DNA from: Chrysochromulina tobinii
Taxonomy: Eukaryota > Haptophyta > Prymnesiales > Chrysochromulinaceae
DNA: 40,134 nt
Direction of reading: 5' to 3'
Assembly (NCBI GenBank): GCA_001275005.1
Contig: JWZX01003149.1
Span: 1-40,134, forward strand
The notes under the pieces are model-generated. The model had not been told where the DNA came from. It ran no database searches and saw only the letters and a list, made by a program, of their open reading frames with translations. The translations under genes were made by a program, and so were the position numbers. The number at the start of each line of letters is the position of its first letter. The stretch's first letter is position 1. This document shows, piece after piece, positions 8,154 through 19,900 of the stretch.

Positions 8154-9266
8154 ATGGATGCTGACGGCGGCGCGCCGTCGCATGCCGCCTCCAGCTACTT
8201 CTCGCTTGTGCTCCGAATTGCCGTCGCCAGTGCAACCACCGTACTTGCCGCCTCATCAGTATTGGCGCTTGTGCGAAGCACAGGGTGGAGTGGTAGCACG
8301 CTCGTGCTCGACTCGCAGAGTGACATTGGGACATGCGCCATGACGACATCCAACCAGCCCAAGGACTGCGAGCGCATCGATTACGGCACGTGCGGTGCCT
8401 CGTGCTGCGGGGCTGAGATCGCAGTGCCCAACATAGACCCACTGGACGCTTACCAGGCGATTGTGAGATTGCTGAGCAGCGGCGGGCCCGATGGGCGGTT
8501 CTACAAGAAGGACAACATCGACGACGAGCAAGGCGAGCTGCCCTTTAGCTTCTCGCCGCCGCTGCCGTGGCGCTTCACTATCAGTGGCAGCCACTCGACA
8601 CCGGGCACTTGGATGAGTCAGGGCAACTGGCGATCAGGCTTCGACGACACGCTGCGCTTCTCTATCGGCGTGGCCGCCGATGGGCAGGCCACACGCATCC
8701 GCATGTTCTCCATGAGCGGCCCGGCCTCGGCCCTCGTCGATTACGGCCAGTCGTACAAGAATCTGGCGCTGCTGTGTTCGGATCTCGGTTGGCCGGCGCC
8801 GACTCCCTCATTTGGATGTGGGCTGGGGCAGGCCGTCGCATGGAAGCCGGAGAACACGATCACGGTCATGCTGCAGAACCGAGACGGCGTCTGCCTCGAT
8901 GCAAAAGAGCGCCACAAGAATGGCGGCGTCGTGCAGACCTGGGACTGCGACCCAACCAATCTCAACCAGCTGTGGAAGCTCGATTCGGATACGGGGCTGG
9001 TCAAGAACGAGGATGGCGTGTGCCTCTCGGACGCGAGCGCAGGCAACTCGCCCGGGCCCGGGCCAGTGGTCACCTGGGCGTGCGATCCCACCCTTAAGAA
9101 TCAGGCGTGGAACTACGATCCGGTGACAGGCCAGCTCAAGGCGCGCCATGGCACGCTTTGCATCGACGCGAGCGATCGGCACACAAATGGCGGCAAGGTG
9201 ATGGCGTGGCCGTGCGACGTGAACAACTCGAACCAGCAGTGGAATCTACGGAAGATTTCGACATGA
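8154..9266 (+). CDS. membrane-anchored beta-trefoil (ricin-B type) lectin-like protein
   Basis: 370 residues from ATG 8154. A short N-terminus precedes one hydrophobic segment (~15-40, LVLRIAVASATTVLAASSVLALV), predicting a signal anchor with the rest in the lumen or outside. Residues ~60-230 are an unrecognised Cys-containing domain (CGASCCGAEI). From ~235 to the end there is one beta-trefoil lectin domain with its three QxW marks, NQLW, NQAW and NQQW. Each repeat also has DG/HG-VCLDA-type and NGG-VxxWxCD motifs. There is no catalytic chain; the domain binds sugars. It is probably a Golgi or cell-surface glycan-binding protein or a glycan-modifying enzyme with a novel catalytic part. Upstream in-frame ATG 8106 or GTG 8067 would only lengthen the cytoplasmic tail. 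Confidence 0.8.
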   Translation: MDADGGAPSHAASSYFSLVLRIAVASATTVLAASSVLALVRSTGWSGSTLVLDSQSDIGTCAMTTSNQPKDCERIDYGTCGASCCGAEIAVPNIDPLDAYQAIVRLLSSGGPDGRFYKKDNIDDEQGELPFSFSPPLPWRFTISGSHSTPGTWMSQGNWRSGFDDTLRFSIGVAADGQATRIRMFSMSGPASALVDYGQSYKNLALLCSDLGWPAPTPSFGCGLGQAVAWKPENTITVMLQNRDGVCLDAKERHKNGGVVQTWDCDPTNLNQLWKLDSDTGLVKNEDGVCLSDASAGNSPGPGPVVTWACDPTLKNQAWNYDPVTGQLKARHGTLCIDASDRHTNGGKVMAWPCDVNNSNQQWNLRKIST

Positions 9267-10192
9267 GGGGCGCGCATGAGGTGTTGGCGCCGTCAGGGGC
9301 GCCGCATATTGAGAGGGGCTCCACACCCTGGTGTTGTCCCATCGTTGTACGTTCACCCACATCCGCATCCGGGACGAGGGACGCACAGGTCAAGCGCGCG
9401 CGCGCGGCCGCCGGGGTGGGCGCCGCCGGAGCGAGTACGTGCCCGCGCCGACTCATTTGAGGGGTTCGTCTCTCATCCGCAAGTTTCGAAAGGCGCGAAA
9501 TCGTATCCAACGACACATCGTGGCTTCCTACGCACGCCGACCACACGAACGGACAAGCGCGCACGCTCGACAACGGTATGCCAACCTACCATGAATCAAC
9601 CATGTACGGTACGAAAAGTATAGCGCCGACGTATTCCGCCTTGTTTCGTTTCGAAATACTGTACACTGCTTACCTTAATTTCGACCTTAATACCTACGAT
9701 CTCGCGTGCGGTCCCGCGCACACCGACGGCCGCGCGCCGTGTTGAGTCAAAGCTGTCTCGCGCGGCCGCCAGCCGCACCTCCCCGCCCGCGGGACCCCGC
9801 TGCCCCGCGGCACGCGCCCGGAGCGCATGTGCGTCGCTGCGTCCCGTCGCCGCACGTACGCGCACCGTGGCCAGATCCTAAAAACCGTTAACCACTGTCC
9901 ACTCGTAAGTTTCCGTAGATTCGCGTTTCGCGGATGTGAAGTTGTTAAGTCGTCCGACCGAGGCGCCGACTTTCACTATGGCGGTAACCGGTATGGTTAC
10001 GGATCGTGGCGTCCAGGTTATGGTGAATGTATCGGAAGTTATAAATCGGTTTCATATGGCGTCGAATACGGGCGACGGGTCGCGATTGAATCACGATTGA
10101 TCATTGAATCTAAGACGAATGAGAGCTGTGCGCGAAAGCGCGAAACGTATAGGCACGCCCCGTGTAGGACGCTGCTCGCTGGACGGTGCATA
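9267..10192. other. intergenic between convergent genes, no gene seen
   Basis: 926 bp between the 3' ends of the lectin-like gene (+) and the long-helix gene (-). The part up to ~9600 is ordinary. About 9700-9860 is very CpG-rich, and 9880-10140 is A/T-richer with many CGATT/TCGCG words. A long plus-strand open frame that begins here and continues to 11077 is the antisense shadow of the next gene. Confidence 0.4.
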
Positions 10193-12835
10193 TCACAAGG
10201 ACAAACCAAATGCACTTGCCATCGCTCGCGTGTGCACCGTCGGTTTGGCCCGCTTAGGCGGTGCCGAGCGATCCGAGGCTGTCGGCGTCGGCTTTGCCGC
10301 TGGCCGAGGTGGCGGCTTTGGCAAGATCGCAACCACGGTAAGCGCCGCCGTCAGCTCAGCCATGGCAGCCACGGCCGCGGCTGCATCAACCGCCTCTGCC
10401 GCGGCCTCATCGGCAGCGAGTCGCTCCCGCTCGAGCCGCTCAGCATCCTCCTCGGCCGCGAGTTGAGCAACGAGTCGCTCCTGCTCGAGCCGGTCAGCCT
10501 CCAGGCGCGCTGCTTCAGCGCCGAGCTCGGCCTCGAGACGCTCCCGCTCGAGCCGCTCCTCCTCCAGCCTTGCCGATTCAGCTGCGCGGAGCTCAGCGGC
10601 GAGTCGATCCCGCTCGAGCTGCCCCGCCTCCTTTCGGGCTGCTTTTTCGGCCGCAAGTCGCTCTCGCTCGCGCCTCTCTGCCTCCAGCCTTGCCTTCCGA
10701 TCTGCCTCCTTTCTCGCCCTCTCCTCCGCAGCGAGTCTTGCCTTCTCGGCGGCGAGTCGCTCTCGTTCGAGCTGCTCTGCCCCCAGACGCGCAGCTTCGG
10801 CTTCGAGTCGCTCCCGCTCGCGGCGCTCCGACTCCTGACGGGCTGCTTCGGCCGCGGCGGACTCGGCGGCAAGCCGCTCTGCTTCCAGACGTGCCGCTTC
10901 AGCCGCGGCCGCTTCTGCCGCGAGGCGCTCCCGCTCGTGTCCTTCCGCTTCCAGGCGGGCCATTTCGGCCGCGGCTGCCTCGGCTGCGCGCCGCTCTGCT
11001 TCCAGACGTGCCGCTTCAGCCGCAGCCGCTTCTGCCGCGAGACGCTCCTGCTCCCACTCGAGCCGCTCGGCCTCTGAGAGACGCGCCGCTTCAGCCGCGA
11101 GACGCTCCGCCTCGGCCGCGAGACGTGCCGCCTCCTCTGCCTGACGGCGCGCTGCCCCCGCAGCGACTGCCTTTGCCATTTGTGCCCTTGACCTCGCTAC
11201 AAATGCAGCCGCTGCAGCCGACGTCGCCATTGGCGTCCGCACCAATTCCACGGGCCCTATGATGTCATTGTCCAGCCCCTCCCACGTGTCCTCGAGCTTT
11301 ATGGGCGGTGGGCAGGGCTCAAAGAATGTGTCGCCCACCTTGATAAAGTCCCCGGGTACTAGATCCTCCACTCCCATTCGAGCAAGCTCAACATGGGAGA
11401 GCTCGAGATGTCGGCGCTGCATGGCTAAAAACAGGCCGCGGCTTTTTTGCCAGTTGCCTGACTTGGGCTTGAATGGCTTTGGCCTCGGTGGCGGCAGCGG
11501 TGGTGCCTCCGGCGAATCCGGCTCTGGCTCCAGCTCTGGTTCCGGCTCTAGCTCTAGCTCCTGCTCTAGCTCCGGCTCCAAATCAGGCTCTGACTGCCCC
11601 TCTCGCTCAGGCTCAAGCTCAGGCGCAGCCAGAACCACTGCCGCCTCGGCCGCACGTACGGGCTCCGGCTCTGCTGCGGGCTCCACTGCTGGCTCGGCCT
11701 CCGTCGCGGGCTGCGACTCTGCTGCAGGCTCTGCCTCCGCTTTGGGCTCTGCCTCCGGTTCTGACGCTAGCACTGGTTCTGGCACTGGCTCTAGAGGAAG
11801 TGGCGACTGCGGAGGCGGCAGCTCGACAGGCTTTGGCGTTGGGGGGGGCTTTGGCTTTGGAAGAGGCTTAGGCTTTGGAGGGTCCGGGATGTACGGAAGC
11901 TCCGGAATCTCGGGTTCCGGTGGCTTCGGAGGCTTCGGCGCCACAGTTCGGAAGGACGTCGCTTGCTCCCCTTCTTCACGAATCTCTTCAAAGATCTGGA
12001 CGTGTTGCTCCTTTGCTTCTTCCGCCTGGATCATGTCTTGCATTTGCTCAGCAAACGCTTCAGCTTTCGGGCCGAACATCGGTATAGGTTTCTCAGATGC
12101 ACTTTCCAAAATCTGAGAAAGTTTCTGTACCTCGGCTTTTGGTGCGAACAGCTTCATTGCGCGACTCAGTCTTTTAGATGCCCGGCGCAGAGAAATCTCC
12201 GCATCCGCCTTGACCTCGGACTCGAGGAATTCAAGCAGCTCCGCCTTCACCTCCTCTTCCGTAGGAATGGCTTCGACACGTGACGGAAGTACCTCCTGCC
12301 AATGCATCCCAAACGGTGGGGGTTCTCCTTCCTCAAGAGGTGGCGGCGCGATGGCGTCGACCAGCGGCGGAACTCGGCGTTTCAAACTGTACGACAGCGG
12401 CTTCGAATACAGTCCCAGGACGCCACCATTCCCTCGAACGACCTCAATGGGCCTCCTGATCAGTGGTTGGCGAACCTGCCACCGGATCTTGTTGCGCATT
12501 GCTAGCCGAAGCTGACGTGTGTCATCATCCACATCATCGTCATCTCCATCTTCCGCATAGACCCACCGCCGTGAATGTTCATCTTGCACATTGAGGCGAG
12601 TCTCTGCTCTCAACGAAACAAGCCGCGGAAATGCGCTACCTTTTCGTCGGTGCATCGGCAAGCTCGATTTCTTGCCTATGACTTCCACGCCGCTGGGCCC
12701 ACCTTGTCCATCTTCGGCCACACGCGCCAACGCAGAGCCGAGCCGCCGTGGCCGTGGTGCTGGCTCGAGAGGTGAGGCCGGCGGCACCGGCAGTTCGAGT
12801 AGCCAATTCCGTGCCTCTTCATGGAGAACCACCAT
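10193..12835 (-). CDS. Pro/Glu-rich protein with long charged helix
   Basis: 880 residues from ATG 12835; the frame is open a further 39 codons upstream to a GTG, so a 5' exon is possible. Order: an N-terminal ~250 residues with an acidic run ([11 protein letters not shown]) and a conserved-looking basic segment ([20 protein letters not shown]); a helical region ~195-300; Pro-rich repeats ([18 protein letters not shown]); a long EPEPELE-type acidic repeat; a compact block near residue 500 ([16 protein letters not shown]); then ~280 residues of [19 protein letters not shown]-like sequence. The last part predicts a single long alpha-helix or coiled coil. The C-terminus is basic and Pro-rich. 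No catalytic domain is seen. Such proteins are often cytoskeletal, ciliary or scaffold components; function unknown. Confidence 0.75.
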   Translation of the reverse strand: MVVLHEEARNWLLELPVPPASPLEPAPRPRRLGSALARVAEDGQGGPSGVEVIGKKSSLPMHRRKGSAFPRLVSLRAETRLNVQDEHSRRWVYAEDGDDDDVDDDTRQLRLAMRNKIRWQVRQPLIRRPIEVVRGNGGVLGLYSKPLSYSLKRRVPPLVDAIAPPPLEEGEPPPFGMHWQEVLPSRVEAIPTEEEVKAELLEFLESEVKADAEISLRRASKRLSRAMKLFAPKAEVQKLSQILESASEKPIPMFGPKAEAFAEQMQDMIQAEEAKEQHVQIFEEIREEGEQATSFRTVAPKPPKPPEPEIPELPYIPDPPKPKPLPKPKPPPTPKPVELPPPQSPLPLEPVPEPVLASEPEAEPKAEAEPAAESQPATEAEPAVEPAAEPEPVRAAEAAVVLAAPELEPEREGQSEPDLEPELEQELELEPEPELEPEPDSPEAPPLPPPRPKPFKPKSGNWQKSRGLFLAMQRRHLELSHVELARMGVEDLVPGDFIKVGDTFFEPCPPPIKLEDTWEGLDNDIIGPVELVRTPMATSAAAAAFVARSRAQMAKAVAAGAARRQAEEAARLAAEAERLAAEAARLSEAERLEWEQERLAAEAAAAEAARLEAERRAAEAAAAEMARLEAEGHERERLAAEAAAAEAARLEAERLAAESAAAEAARQESERRERERLEAEAARLGAEQLERERLAAEKARLAAEERARKEADRKARLEAERRERERLAAEKAARKEAGQLERDRLAAELRAAESARLEEERLERERLEAELGAEAARLEADRLEQERLVAQLAAEEDAERLERERLAADEAAAEAVDAAAAVAAMAELTAALTVVAILPKPPPRPAAKPTPTASDRSAPPKRAKPTVHTRAMASAFGLSL

Positions 12836-13908
12836 GTCGTGGGCGAGTTTTGCGAGGCGTTCACCGCGAGAAGAAGGAAACGAAACCACACGCGAAACGA
12901 CAACCGATCCATAACCGATCCATTTTGGGGAAACCAGAAATAGGCACAGCACCCCGTACAGTACTGGTCAAGGACCGCATCCGACATCGTAACGTAAGCC
13001 GTTGGGCGCGATCCTCGAACACGTTCTGGCATCTGTGGAACTGTGGGGCTGGGCGGGTCACTCTGGGCGCCCAGAACTTTTCTGACTCCTGCCCCCCCTT
13101 GAATGTTCTTGAATGTGTGGCGGCTTGGGCCTTGGCCCATTTTGGGCTTAGCGCCCCTTCGGGGCCACCCGAAACCCGCCGGTCCGACCCATTGACCGTG
13201 GGGACGGACCGGACAACCGAACCATTTCCATCGACGTTTCGCCGTACGTGTATCGAATCGTGGACACGGTCACGGACTTGAACGGTTAAGGGTTATCGAT
13301 AAATCGCGAATTCCGATCGTCACCGCCGGCCGCGCTGGCGCTGCGGCCGGCGGCGCGCGCGAACGTACCACGCTATTTTTATTTCCTGCACGCGGCCGTC
13401 GCCGAACATAATCCATTATTATAGCGTGCACACCGCGGACCGGCGCGCGGCGGTCGCCGCGCTAAGCGTCACGGTGCCTCGTCCGCGCCGGCTTCGCCGC
13501 CTCGGCATCCGCCGGCTCCACGGGTCCGACCGGACGTCGAACACATCAGACGCTCTCATATCACCGCAGACCGCACAGACTCTGCACTCAAGTCCGGTCC
13601 ATGTACCATGACCATGTTGCTCTCGAAGCAGACGGCTCAGCACTCACGCACAACCAACATCCAACCGCAGCGCCGCTCCGGGCCGTTGCTCCGGGCCGTG
13701 CCGGGGCGCCGAACATGTGGGCGATGAGCCCGCTCATCATCGACCGAATGAGATGCATGCCACATGTCATGAGTAGAAACGTACAGAGAACGCAGGCATG
13801 CAAACAGAACCGCCGACATGCTTCGCCCTTCCCTTGACCCGAGTGCTTTCCCTCCACAAGCGGACGAGGCTCCGATGGGCTCGTCCAACGCATCGGTCGC
13901 ATGCCTTG
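12836..13908. other. intergenic, no gene seen
   Basis: About 1.07 kb between the 5' end of the long-helix gene and the 3' end of the giant NLR gene. Part of it (12836-12952) is open in frame with the downstream gene. The middle (~13130-13560) alternates short CpG-rich and A/T-rich patches, including a CCGGCCGCGC inverted motif at 13327-13353 and a TATTTTTATTT patch near 13374. No homology is recognised. Confidence 0.4.
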
Positions 13909-16900
13909 CTAAAGCTCTAAGCGCAGTTGAGGCTTTGAAGCCGCGGCGGTGCGGATGGCCGCCTTGCACTCCTCGTCGAGCGCTGGGTTGTACTGCAGGC
14001 GCAGCGCGGACAGCGTCTTTGAGGTGTCGACCACCTTCGCCAGCCAGTGCGCCTCGGCCGTCTCCAGGTCGGTGGCGGTGAGGTCGACCTCGGTGACCGT
14101 CTTGTTATGCTTGAGCAAACCCAGGAGCAACCGCACCGACCCAGGCTCTAGGGGAGTCTCCTTTAAGCTGAGCACCTTCTCCCCCTCGAGCACCTCGAAG
14201 GCGTCGCAGCGCATGTAGCCCAAGCGGCACATGGCGCCTTCCTGCAGCAGCGAGTCGCCCAGCGACTGATAGAGGTTGGCAAAGCCCGGGATCTGGCGTA
14301 CGTCGAGCGACGTGACGGACGTGTTGCCCTTGAAGGCCTGTAACAGCGGGAAGCCATCGATCTTGGTGCAGCTCAGGTCGAGCGATGTGATCGTGCACGT
14401 TTGGCTCATCAAAAGCTCCTGCAGCGCCAACGCGCCTTCCCGACCAAAGTCGGCAGAAGCGAGGTGCAACGACGTGACGAGCGAGTAGAGCGTGCCACCG
14501 CTGGCGCGCATGCGCTTGAGGAGCTCCTTACAGCTCTTCTCGCTCATCTCGACCTCGTTGAGATAGAGGCCGAGCGCGGCGAGCTTGCAGAAGGCGGCTT
14601 GCGCCTTGAACTCCTTGGGGCACAAGGAGAGAATGCTCTGCTCCTCGCCCGCGCAGACGACGATGAGGCGCAGCGAAAGCAGCTCCTCGAAGATGAGGGG
14701 ATTGGCCACGAGGACATGCAGGTCCGACTCCTTCTCAACGTCGACGATGCCCATGAGCGCGCGCATCTCGATGGCCTGCTTGAGCATGTCTGACGAGGCG
14801 AGATAGTCGAGCTCGAAGCACTTAATGATGATCTCGCGCGGCGGCTTCTTGGCCGTCGCCTCGTCCATCAGCAGCTCCTTGAGCTTCGTAAGGGAGAGGA
14901 CGAGCGGCACGAGGCGTACAGGGCCAAGGTCGGGGGAGCCGTCGCGCAGCTTGGCCGCTACAATATACGTCATCTGCTGGAGCAAGAGCTCGTGCTCCGC
15001 CTTGCCACCGCTCAGGACGAACGCGGGCGCGGGCAAGTGCGTCGGGCCTCCGCTCTGGTCGATGGTGTCGTCGACAAGCTTATGCGCCGACATGACCTTC
15101 GGCTTTTGAGTGTCTGGCTGGGCCTTTTTGGCGGCCGGCGGCAAAGCCACCGGCGGTGGCGTGCCGGGTCGCTCCTTTGAGGTACGGTTGTCTTTTGGCG
15201 GCGGGGCCGGCGGCGGGGCCGGAAGAGCACCGGCGGGGCCGGCGATCGGCTCGCCCACGCCGGGCACATGAATCGTATCAAGGAAGATGCGCTGCTCGCG
15301 CACAGGCAGGTCCCTGCCCAACGCCTCGTCGCGCATGGTCGCGCGCTGGAGCACGAGCTTGTCGAGGTACGCGTTGCGCGCGTCCTCGTACCGCGATGCA
15401 GTGGGGAAGAGAAGCTTCGTGTGGTTCACCTCGTTGAGATCGACCTCCTTGATGACTCGCTTACCGGTGGACCCACGGTTGCCCAGGCGCACGCGGTGGC
15501 GAGAGCCGCGGCGCACGCCCATCCATTCCTCAACGACCGCGTCGAGCATAGCATTCTCGTGCATCAGCAGCAGCTTCTGGCCAGACTTGTACGAGGCCGA
15601 CGCCGTCCTGGACACCGTATCAGGCCGCGGGTCGACCGAGAGTTCAACGCCCTCCTTGGTCTCATTGTCGACCTTGACGGCAACGGTGTCGTCAGGTCGG
15701 ATCTTGACGACGGTCACAAAGTTGTTGCCCGTCTTCATGCGCGCGCCCACGCCACACGCGTACGCGAGCCACGGGCTGACCAGGATCGTGAGGACCTGCT
15801 TGGCCTGGCCGGTCGGCTGCCAGCGCATGTGGATGGTGACTATGGGTGCCGCCGTGCCAGGCAGCGGCGGCTCGGCCGTGCGCCATGGGAACCAGCGATT
15901 GTGGAGCAGCACGCGCTCCAGCCACGGCTCACCGTGCTTCTGGCTAGGCCGGAGATTGCCTACAACCTGCAAGTTGAACGCGGAGACGAGCTCGACATCA
16001 CCGCCGTCGGGCAGCGAGCTCGGGTCTGAACCGCCGTCGACGACGGTAAAGGGGACGCCCGAGCAGTTGAAGAGCAGGATCATCCCGCCGGGAGGTGCCC
16101 AGTCGTGCCGGGACGGTGCGTTCTCCTCGCGCCCCTCGGGTCGAATGCGCTGGGTGACGCTCTCCTCATCCTCAATGACCCGCCCGGCAAACTCGCGATC
16201 CGGGTCGAGCACCGCCTCGAGATCACGCCCTTTACCGAAACCGAAGAAGCGGCGGATGGCGCCGACGCCCTGGCGTGCCTGCTCGATCGAGGGCTTCTCG
16301 AGCGGGTTGCGTCCAACGGAGAGCTGCAACGCCTCGTTGAGCTCGCAGATGGTCACCGGAAGCTCCTGGAGCCTGTTCTCGGACAAATCGAGCTTGTTGA
16401 GCGCGCGCAGGTTGCCGATGGTCGCGGGGAGCACCTTGATCGAGTTCTTGTGCAGGTCGAGCGCCTCGAGCGCGGTGAGCAGGAACATGGACGCGGGCAA
16501 CTCGATGATTTGATTCGAGTGAAGGGAGATCTTACGCAGCGACGTCATCGTGCCGATGAGCGACGGGATGCCCGTGAGCCGATTCCTATCGAGCGCGAGG
16601 GAGCGGACGTTGCGAAGCTTGCACAGCGGCGCGAGGGCGTCCGGTGGGCAGTCGATGTCATCCTCATCCATTCGCAGGTCGACGATCGCATTCAGGTTGC
16701 TGCAAATGGACATCGCGAGCTCCTCCATCGCCTTGGCGTCGCCGCCGAGCCCGTTGCGGGCCACGTCGAGCAGGCGCAGGGGTGCCTCCCCAAGGCCGCT
16801 GACGATGGCTGCGATGCCGCTCGCGCCGAGCTGGTTGTTCTTCACATTGAGCTCCTGCATCGTGCGGTTCTCACGCGCGATCGCGCCAATCGCGTGCCCC

Positions 16901-19900
16901 GAGAGCGGCCCGAGTCCCCAGTCGGCCACGTTGAGTGCCGTGTCGGTGCCTGTGGCACCGCGGAGCACGGGCACGGGCAGCCGCGCCCCGTCAATCTTGA
17001 TCGATTCGAGGCACGGATGCATGCGCGCGGCCCCCGCGATCAGCGCCACGCCCTCGGCGCCGATCGGATTGTTCGAGATGTCGAGCTGCTTGAGCGTCTT
17101 GTTATCCTGGAGCGCGAGCTGGAAGAAGGCGGCGGCCGCGTTGTCGAGGCCCGTCTCGGTGACGATGACGTCCTCGAGCGACGTGTTGAACCGGAGCACG
17201 CCCGCCAGGAGCATGAGCACCGGGTTCGACACTCCTACCGAGTCGGCCACATGATCAGGCTCCTTGATCTTGACGGAGCTGCCGCGTGCAGCCGCCGCCG
17301 CTGCGGCGGCCGCCGCCTCGATGGACGCCTTGCGATCCTTGGCCGACTGGAGCTTGAGCTCCTTTTGGCCGGCAGAGACCTGAAAGGCGTCGCACGCGAG
17401 GAAGCCGAGGCGGCAGTTGCACTGCTCCATCTGCAAAAACGAGCCGAGGAAGGAGTAGATTGCATCTGTGTTCGCCGACGGGATGTCGCGGATGTCCACC
17501 GAAGTGAGCGACTCGTTGCGCTTGATCGCGAGGGCGGTGTCGTACCCATCGAGGCCCACATTGCCGCGCAGGTCCAGGAACTTGAGGGGGCAGGGCGCCT
17601 TCTCCCCCCAGAGTACCTCTTTGAGCATCGCGCCTGTCTGCTTGCCAAGATCGTTATTGGCCAGCAGGAGAGACGTGATCTTCTCGTAGCCCATCGTCTT
17701 CTTGGACAGACCGGACGAGAAGGAGGAGAGCAACTTGGCGCCGGCCTTGTCGTTGAGCTGGATGTTGGTCAGATTGATCTCGCGCAGCGGGCACACCGCG
17801 GACTCGCAGAGCGGCTTGAGTAGAATGTGGCCGCCCTCGCCCTCGGCGCCGATGGCGTTTCCGAGGCCCGTGTTCGACAGGTTGAGGCACTCGAGCATCG
17901 TGTTGGCGGCGATGAGCGTGCCGATCATCTCGCACGCCACGCGACCGAGCTGGCCTTCGATGCAAGTCTGCGACAAGTCGACCACCCGACCGCCGTCGGC
18001 CGCGGCCTCGGCGATGGCCTCGGCTTCGGCCTTCTCAGCCGCGACCTTCTCGGCCGCGGCGCCCTTGCTCCCGGTCGCCGGGGCCTTGGTGGCCTTGGTC
18101 ACCTCCGGGGGTTTCTCCGCCGTGGGCGTACCCGTCCACTTGGAGCCGTTGAGCTCTGGCACGGGCAGCCTCACCACGGCCTGGCCACCGGTGCGCGAGA
18201 TATGGATGAGGTCGAGGCGCGAGAGCGTCGAGTTGCCACGGAGCGCGAGCGCGAGCGTCGGGATCTGGTCCGAGCGCAGCTGCTTGAGCGTCACGTGCGT
18301 GAGCGTGCGGTTGCCGAGCAGGCAGCCGGCGAGCAGTCGGAACGGCTCAACCTCCTTGAGCTCCGCACGGGAGAGGTCGAACTCGCAAGCAGTCACTTTC
18401 GGCTCCAGCCCGAAGTCGTTGCAGAAGGCGACGCGCGAGCCAGGGTTGTTCAGCAGCGCCTCGCCGATGGCCGATCGCGCCGAGTTGGCCAGCGACGCGC
18501 CGCTGCCGATGTTGAAGGTGGTGAGCACGGTGTTGGTCATCATCACACCCGCGAGCAGCACTGCATCGGATGTGGACGCATCCTTGGGCCAGGTGAGAGA
18601 CGTCGTCGTCTCGGAGAGCACAAAGGTATCGCAGCTCAAGTAGCCGAGCTTGCGGGCCTTGTTCTCGAGGCACGCGCGCCCGATGTCGTCCTTGGCGCGC
18701 GAGGGCAGATGCCGATCGAGGTGCTCGCGGAGGTCAATCGAGACGAGCGACGGGTGCACACGTACAAGCTCGGCAAGGGCGGGCTCGACGCCCGGCTCAT
18801 TGTACGCGAAGCCGAGCTTCGTCAGGGCGACACAGGAGCGCAGTGCCCTGGCGGCGATTCGCACGCCAACCTGGCCGAGCTTGTTTTCGTTCAGGTTGAG
18901 GTCCGTGAGCGTGACGTTCGTCGCGAACGAGTCGCACACACGAGACCAGTCGGCGGGGATGGCGGTGAGCCGATCGAGGCCGTTGTCGCTCAGGTCGAGC
19001 GCCTTGAGGCTCTTGCACGTATTGATCATCTTGGAGAGCCCCGGCACGTCGTCCATCGTGATCTCGTTGTGCGACACGGTAATGGACTCGACCATGTTGT
19101 TGTCGTCGGTGATAAACCACAGGGCCGAGCGGCCGTTGGGCGAGAGCGGGTGCGCGTGGAAGTCCCAGTTGAGCCGTTGCATGCCGAGCAGAGAACCGAG
19201 GTGGCCCGCGGCGATGCGGCAAGTGTTGTTCATGTACCGGTTATTGAGGAACTCGGAGGCCGCCTTGTCGTTCGACCAGCCGCCCCAGCCGGGGCCCTGC
19301 GGCGGTGCGAGGCTCGTCACCAGCAGGATGAGATGCTCCGCGTATAACCCCTCCTGGAAGGAGAGGTGCTTGAACTGGTACTGCGCGGGCGCCTTGTCCG
19401 ACTGCATCGCGAGCGTCGCCGTAAGCGCGACGCCATAGTCACGGTCCATATCGAGGCGCGTCCACAAGCCGAGCTCCTCGGGCGTCGCGCCGAGCGCGCA
19501 GGCCACGTGCTTCGAGGTGAACTCGCGCCGCCCGTTCTCCTGGTTCTCGACGGCGACACGCCGGAGCATCTTCTTGGCGGTCTCTTGCAGCTGCGTCTCG
19601 CTCTGGCTGTTGGGCGCGATGACGAACTCGACGAGCGCCGTCACGGGCAGGTGCATCGAGTGCGACTTGGGCACGACCGCCGTGATGGACGTACGCAGAT
19701 CCGAGCCCTTGCCGCCCGCGTACTTGTCGAGGACGCGCACGACGAGCGAGTAGCACTCTGCCACGTCATCCTCTCCCTGCACGACGCGAACCTTCTTGCC
19801 ACGGAGCACCGAGTTGAGATCGAGCACCGGATCGTTGCTCACCGTCGTCTTCTTGGTGACGGCGGTGGCCTCCTGCCCGCCCGCGGCGTCGCCGCCCGCG

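Noticed and set aside
8868-9266. Ribosome-inactivating toxin
   Set aside because: Only the sugar-binding trefoil is present; there is no N-glycosidase chain, so it is described as a lectin-like protein.
9827-11077. 416-codon plus-strand frame
   Set aside because: Mostly antisense to the Ala/Glu/Arg-rich helix gene, whose regular codon pattern leaves the opposite strand open. No family features, and the start lies in an odd spacer.
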